A model generated the notes under the pieces. It ran no database searches, was not told the DNA's origin, and was given only the letters and a program-made list of their open reading frames with translations. This document shows positions 6,224-8,262 of a stretch of DNA of 8,262 nt, piece by piece; within the stretch, counting starts at the first letter, position 1; each line of letters opens with the position of its first letter. The position numbers were made by a program, and so were the translations under genes. This DNA is from an uncultured Flavobacteriia bacterium. Lineage in GTDB: Bacteria > Bacteroidota > Bacteroidia > Flavobacteriales_D > Crocinitomicaceae. The stretch spans positions 1-8,262 of the forward strand of contig CAISOQ010000034.1 in the NCBI GenBank assembly GCA_903887095.1. The letters run 5' to 3'.

Positions 6224-6679
6224 GTGGATACATTAAGTTACAAAACCGTTTCCGGCAACAAGGAGACCGCTAACAAAAAGTGGTTTGTTGTGGATGCAGA
6301 AGGCCAGACTGTTGGTCGTCTTGCAAGCAAGGTGGCGAAGATCATCCGTGGAAAACACAAGACGAACTTCACACCACATGCTGACTGCGGTGACAACGTT
6401 ATCGTTATCAACGCAGAGAAAGTATCTTTCTCAGGAACGAAGCTTGTAGACAAGGAGTATGTGCGTTACACTGGTTACCCAGGTGGACAGCGCTTTACTT
6501 CTGCTCAAGATATGCTTCGTAAGCACCCTGAGAGATTGATCGAAAAAGCTGTTAAAGGTATGTTGCCAAAGAACAAGCTTGGAAGAAAATTATACACGAA
6601 TTTAAAAGTGTATGTTGGACCTGAGCACAATCAAGTGGCGCAGAAACCTGAGGCATTTAACCTTGATACATTCAAATAA
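6224..6679 (+). CDS. rplM: Large-subunit ribosomal protein uL13
   Basis: uL13, an early-assembly protein of the 50S subunit. I place the start at the GTG at 6224, giving 151 residues beginning MDTLSYKTVS, the N-terminus I know for Bacteroidota uL13. A TTG eight codons upstream (6200) would add MSYLINIV, which has no family counterpart and would lie very near the transcription start. Conserved blocks are KKWFVVDAEGQTVGRLAS (about 18-35), GKHKTNFTPHADCGDNVIVINA (43-64), YTGYPGG (81-87) and AVKGMLPKNKLGR (107-119). Arginine codons are mostly CGT and none is CGA, whereas CGA is common in the aldehyde dehydrogenase gene, in line with high expression. It is the first gene of rplM-rpsI-rpsB-tsf, and rpsI follows after 5 bp. 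Confidence 0.93.
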   Translation: MDTLSYKTVSGNKETANKKWFVVDAEGQTVGRLASKVAKIIRGKHKTNFTPHADCGDNVIVINAEKVSFSGTKLVDKEYVRYTGYPGGQRFTSAQDMLRKHPERLIEKAVKGMLPKNKLGRKLYTNLKVYVGPEHNQVAQKPEAFNLDTFK

Positions 6680-6684
6680 GAAGC

Positions 6685-7071
6685 ATGGAAGTAATTAACA
6701 CATTAGGAAGAAGAAAAACTTCAGTTGCTCGTGTTTACCTTTCTAAAGGTACGGGCAAAGTGATCGTAAATAAGAAAGACTATAAAGAGGCTTTCCCAGT
6801 TGCAGTTCTTCAATCAAAAATTGAGCAGCCATTTGCACTTACAAATACTTCAGGACAGTATGATGTTCGAGTAAACGTATTCGGTGGTGGAATCAATGGT
6901 CAAGCAGAGGCTATTCGTTTAGGGATTTCTCGTGCTTTGGTTGAAGTTGCAGAAGAAAATAAAACATTATTGAAAGCAGAAGGACTTATGACACGTGATC
7001 CAAGAATGGTTGAGCGTAAGAAGCCAGGGCAACCGAAGGCACGTAAGAAATTCCAGTTCTCAAAACGTTAA
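6685..7071 (+). CDS. rpsI: Small-subunit ribosomal protein uS9
   Basis: uS9 of the 30S subunit, whose C-terminal tail reaches the P-site tRNA. The 128-residue product has normal bacterial length. It begins with the conserved INTLGRRKTSVARVYL (4-19), has the central block VNVFGGGINGQAEAIRLGISRAL (63-85), and ends with the tail RDPRMVERKKPGQPKARKKFQFSKR, including the invariant final SKR that contacts tRNA. It is 5 bp downstream of rplM and clearly co-transcribed with it. The ATG is preceded only by AAGAAGC, not a real Shine-Dalgarno sequence. Confidence 0.97.
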   Translation: MEVINTLGRRKTSVARVYLSKGTGKVIVNKKDYKEAFPVAVLQSKIEQPFALTNTSGQYDVRVNVFGGGINGQAEAIRLGISRALVEVAEENKTLLKAEGLMTRDPRMVERKKPGQPKARKKFQFSKR

Positions 7072-7204
7072 GAAAATTATTTGGCGGTTGTTTAGCATCC
7101 AAACTTCAGAGCACCCTTCATTTATTGAACCCTCTGTTTGTTGAATAAACTAATGCCTTACTGTTGAAAAACAGGGAACGTAAACAATTTTAAAAAGTAA
7201 AAAA
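7072..7204 (+). promoter_or_regulatory. Structured rpsI-rpsB intergenic RNA, candidate rpsB leader
   Basis: This 133-nt gap is unusually long for an otherwise tight operon. It contains no TAnnTTTG promoter box. An interrupted hairpin spans 7100-7140: CAAA (7100-7103) with TTTG (7137-7140), a CTT bulge, CAGAG (7107-7111) with CTCTG (7132-7136), an internal loop, then TTCA (7117-7120) with TGAA (7126-7129) closing a TTTAT loop. A second hairpin, CTGTT-GAAA-AACAG at 7161-7174, has a GNRA-type tetraloop. No T-run follows either hairpin, so they are not intrinsic terminators. The arrangement suits a binding site for a ribosomal protein, most simply uS2, that controls rpsB-tsf translation. Function is inferred, and the pairings were found by eye. 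Confidence 0.5.
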
Positions 7205-7978
7205 ATGTCAAAAGTAAGTTTTGAAAATTTATTAGAAGCAGGTGTTCACTTCGGACACTTGAAAAGAAAATGGAACCCGGCAATGGCGCCGTATATCTTT
7301 GAAGAGAAAAAAGGTATCCACATTATCGACCTCAATAAGACAATTGCACATCTCGATCAAGCATGTGCGGCAATGAAACAAATTGCTAAGTCGGGTAAAA
7401 AAGTTCTTTTCGTTGCGACAAAAAAACAAGCCAAAGAAATCGTTGCTCAAAAAGTAGCGGAAATAAACATGCCTTTCGTTACGGAGCGTTGGTCTGGAGG
7501 AATGCTTACAAACTTCCAAACAACTCGTAAGTCAATCAGAAAAATGACGTCTATCGACAAAATGAAATCTGATGGTACGTGGGATACATTGAACAAAAGA
7601 GAGCGTCTTTTCAAAACACGTCAGCGTGAGAAATTGGAAAAGAACTTTGGATCAATTGCTGACATGACACGTCAACCAGCTGCTATTTTCCTTGTTGATA
7701 TCTTGAAAGAGCATATCGCGATGAACGAAGCGAAAAGATTGAACATCCCTACCTTTGCGATGGTGGATACGAATTCTAACCCTAAATTGGTTGATTTCCC
7801 AATCCCTGCAAATGATGATGCAACAAAATCTATTTCTATCATATTGGATGCAATTTGTGGTTCTATCAAAGAAGGTTTGGAAGAGCGTAAAAATACTAAA
7901 GGTGCTGACAAGGAAGAAGGAGTAGAAGAGGTAGCAGCGGCGAAAGTAGAAACTACTACAGAAGAAAAAAACGATTAA
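7205..7978 (+). CDS. rpsB: Small-subunit ribosomal protein uS2
   Basis: uS2, a late-binding 30S protein on the solvent side near the uS1/bS21 region and the mRNA exit. The 257-residue product has the conserved start FENLLEAGVHFGHLKRKWNP (6-25), then YIFEEKKGIHIIDLNKT, the block ERWSGGMLTNFQT and the late signature AMVDTNSNPKLVDFPIPANDDA. The last 30 residues are an acidic, Ala/Glu/Lys-rich tail, a variable extension common in Bacteroidota uS2. The start ATG follows an A-rich stretch with no Shine-Dalgarno sequence. The long structured gap upstream may regulate it. tsf follows after 25 bp, the near-universal rpsB-tsf pairing. Confidence 0.97.
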   Translation: MSKVSFENLLEAGVHFGHLKRKWNPAMAPYIFEEKKGIHIIDLNKTIAHLDQACAAMKQIAKSGKKVLFVATKKQAKEIVAQKVAEINMPFVTERWSGGMLTNFQTTRKSIRKMTSIDKMKSDGTWDTLNKRERLFKTRQREKLEKNFGSIADMTRQPAAIFLVDILKEHIAMNEAKRLNIPTFAMVDTNSNPKLVDFPIPANDDATKSISIILDAICGSIKEGLEERKNTKGADKEEGVEEVAAAKVETTTEEKND

Positions 7979-8003
7979 TTAATTAACTGAAAATACATTT
8001 TCC

Positions 8004-8262
8004 ATGGCAATTACAGCTTCAGATGTAAACAAATTGCGCCAACAGACTGGTGCAGGAATGATGGATTGCAAAAACGCATTGGTTGAATCAAATGGTGATT
8101 TCGAAGCGGCAGTCGACATTCTTCGTAAAAAAGGTCAAAAAATCGCTGCGAAAAGAGGTGAGAACGATGCAAGAGAAGGTTTAATTATTTCTCAAGCTAC
8201 AGCTGACGGAAAGGCTGGTGTGATTGTTACTTTGAATTGCGAAACTGACTTCGTAGCGAAAA
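8004..8262 (+). CDS. tsf: Translation elongation factor Ts (3' end outside window)
   Basis: EF-Ts, the guanine nucleotide exchange factor that recycles EF-Tu from GDP to GTP form. Only the first 86 codons are in the window. The N-terminal UBA-like domain is complete: ITASDVNKLRQQTGAGMMDC (3-22) followed by KNALVESNGDFEAAVDILRKKG. The linker and the start of the core domain follow, with the conserved CETDFVAK segment, where the TDFV motif contacts EF-Tu. The ATG at 8004 gives the standard N-terminus MAITA. It belongs to the same transcript as rpsB. Confidence 0.96.
   Translation, partial: MAITASDVNKLRQQTGAGMMDCKNALVESNGDFEAAVDILRKKGQKIAAKRGENDAREGLIISQATADGKAGVIVTLNCETDFVAK

Noticed and set aside
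7100..7174. Hairpins between rpsI and rpsB as transcription terminators
   Set aside because: No T-tract follows either hairpin, and rpsB has no promoter box of its own, so termination here would leave rpsB-tsf without transcription.
4886..7986. TTAATTAA palindromes close before rplM, the RRM gene and tsf (6209, 4886, 7975 and 7979)
   Set aside because: Their distances to the start codons differ widely (4 to 17 bp or more), and such palindromes are expected by chance in AT-rich spacers.

Overview
The window looks like a piece of chromosome from a Bacteroidota bacterium, probably Flavobacteriales (Crocinitomicaceae/Fluviicola-like is a guess). The evidence is a PorV/PorQ-family outer-membrane protein, promoters of the TTTG-N19-TAnnTTTG type used by Bacteroidota, starts without Shine-Dalgarno sequences, moderate-to-low GC, and the order rplM-rpsI-rpsB-tsf. 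No mobile element, tRNA, rRNA, CRISPR array or phage gene was seen. This is mainly housekeeping DNA, and I did not find a convincing new multi-gene system.

Left part (1-1146): the minus strand carries a secreted beta-barrel protein of the PorV/PorQ family, cut off at the window edge. A 142-bp divergent intergenic region separates it from the plus-strand genes. That gap contains a 9-bp direct repeat and an inverted copy of its core.

Middle part (1147-6140): two tight groups of genes lie on the plus strand. The first is pssA (phosphatidylserine synthase), purS (small subunit of FGAM synthase, overlapping pssA by 17 bp) and an NADP-type aldehyde dehydrogenase of the alpha-ketoglutarate semialdehyde dehydrogenase family. 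They touch or nearly touch and are probably one operon of unrelated functions. The second starts at a consensus -7 box and holds an uncharacterised membrane-anchored coiled-coil protein, a small RRM RNA-binding protein and a crotonase-fold (enoyl-CoA hydratase/isomerase) protein. It ends at a clear intrinsic terminator.

Right part (6141-8262): a strong consensus promoter drives rplM-rpsI-rpsB-tsf, encoding ribosomal proteins uL13, uS9 and uS2 and elongation factor Ts (cut by the window end). rplM most likely starts at a GTG. The 133-nt gap between rpsI and rpsB has no promoter box but can fold into a long interrupted hairpin and a GAAA-tetraloop hairpin. It is a good candidate for a cis-acting ribosomal-protein leader, and I consider it the most interesting item here.
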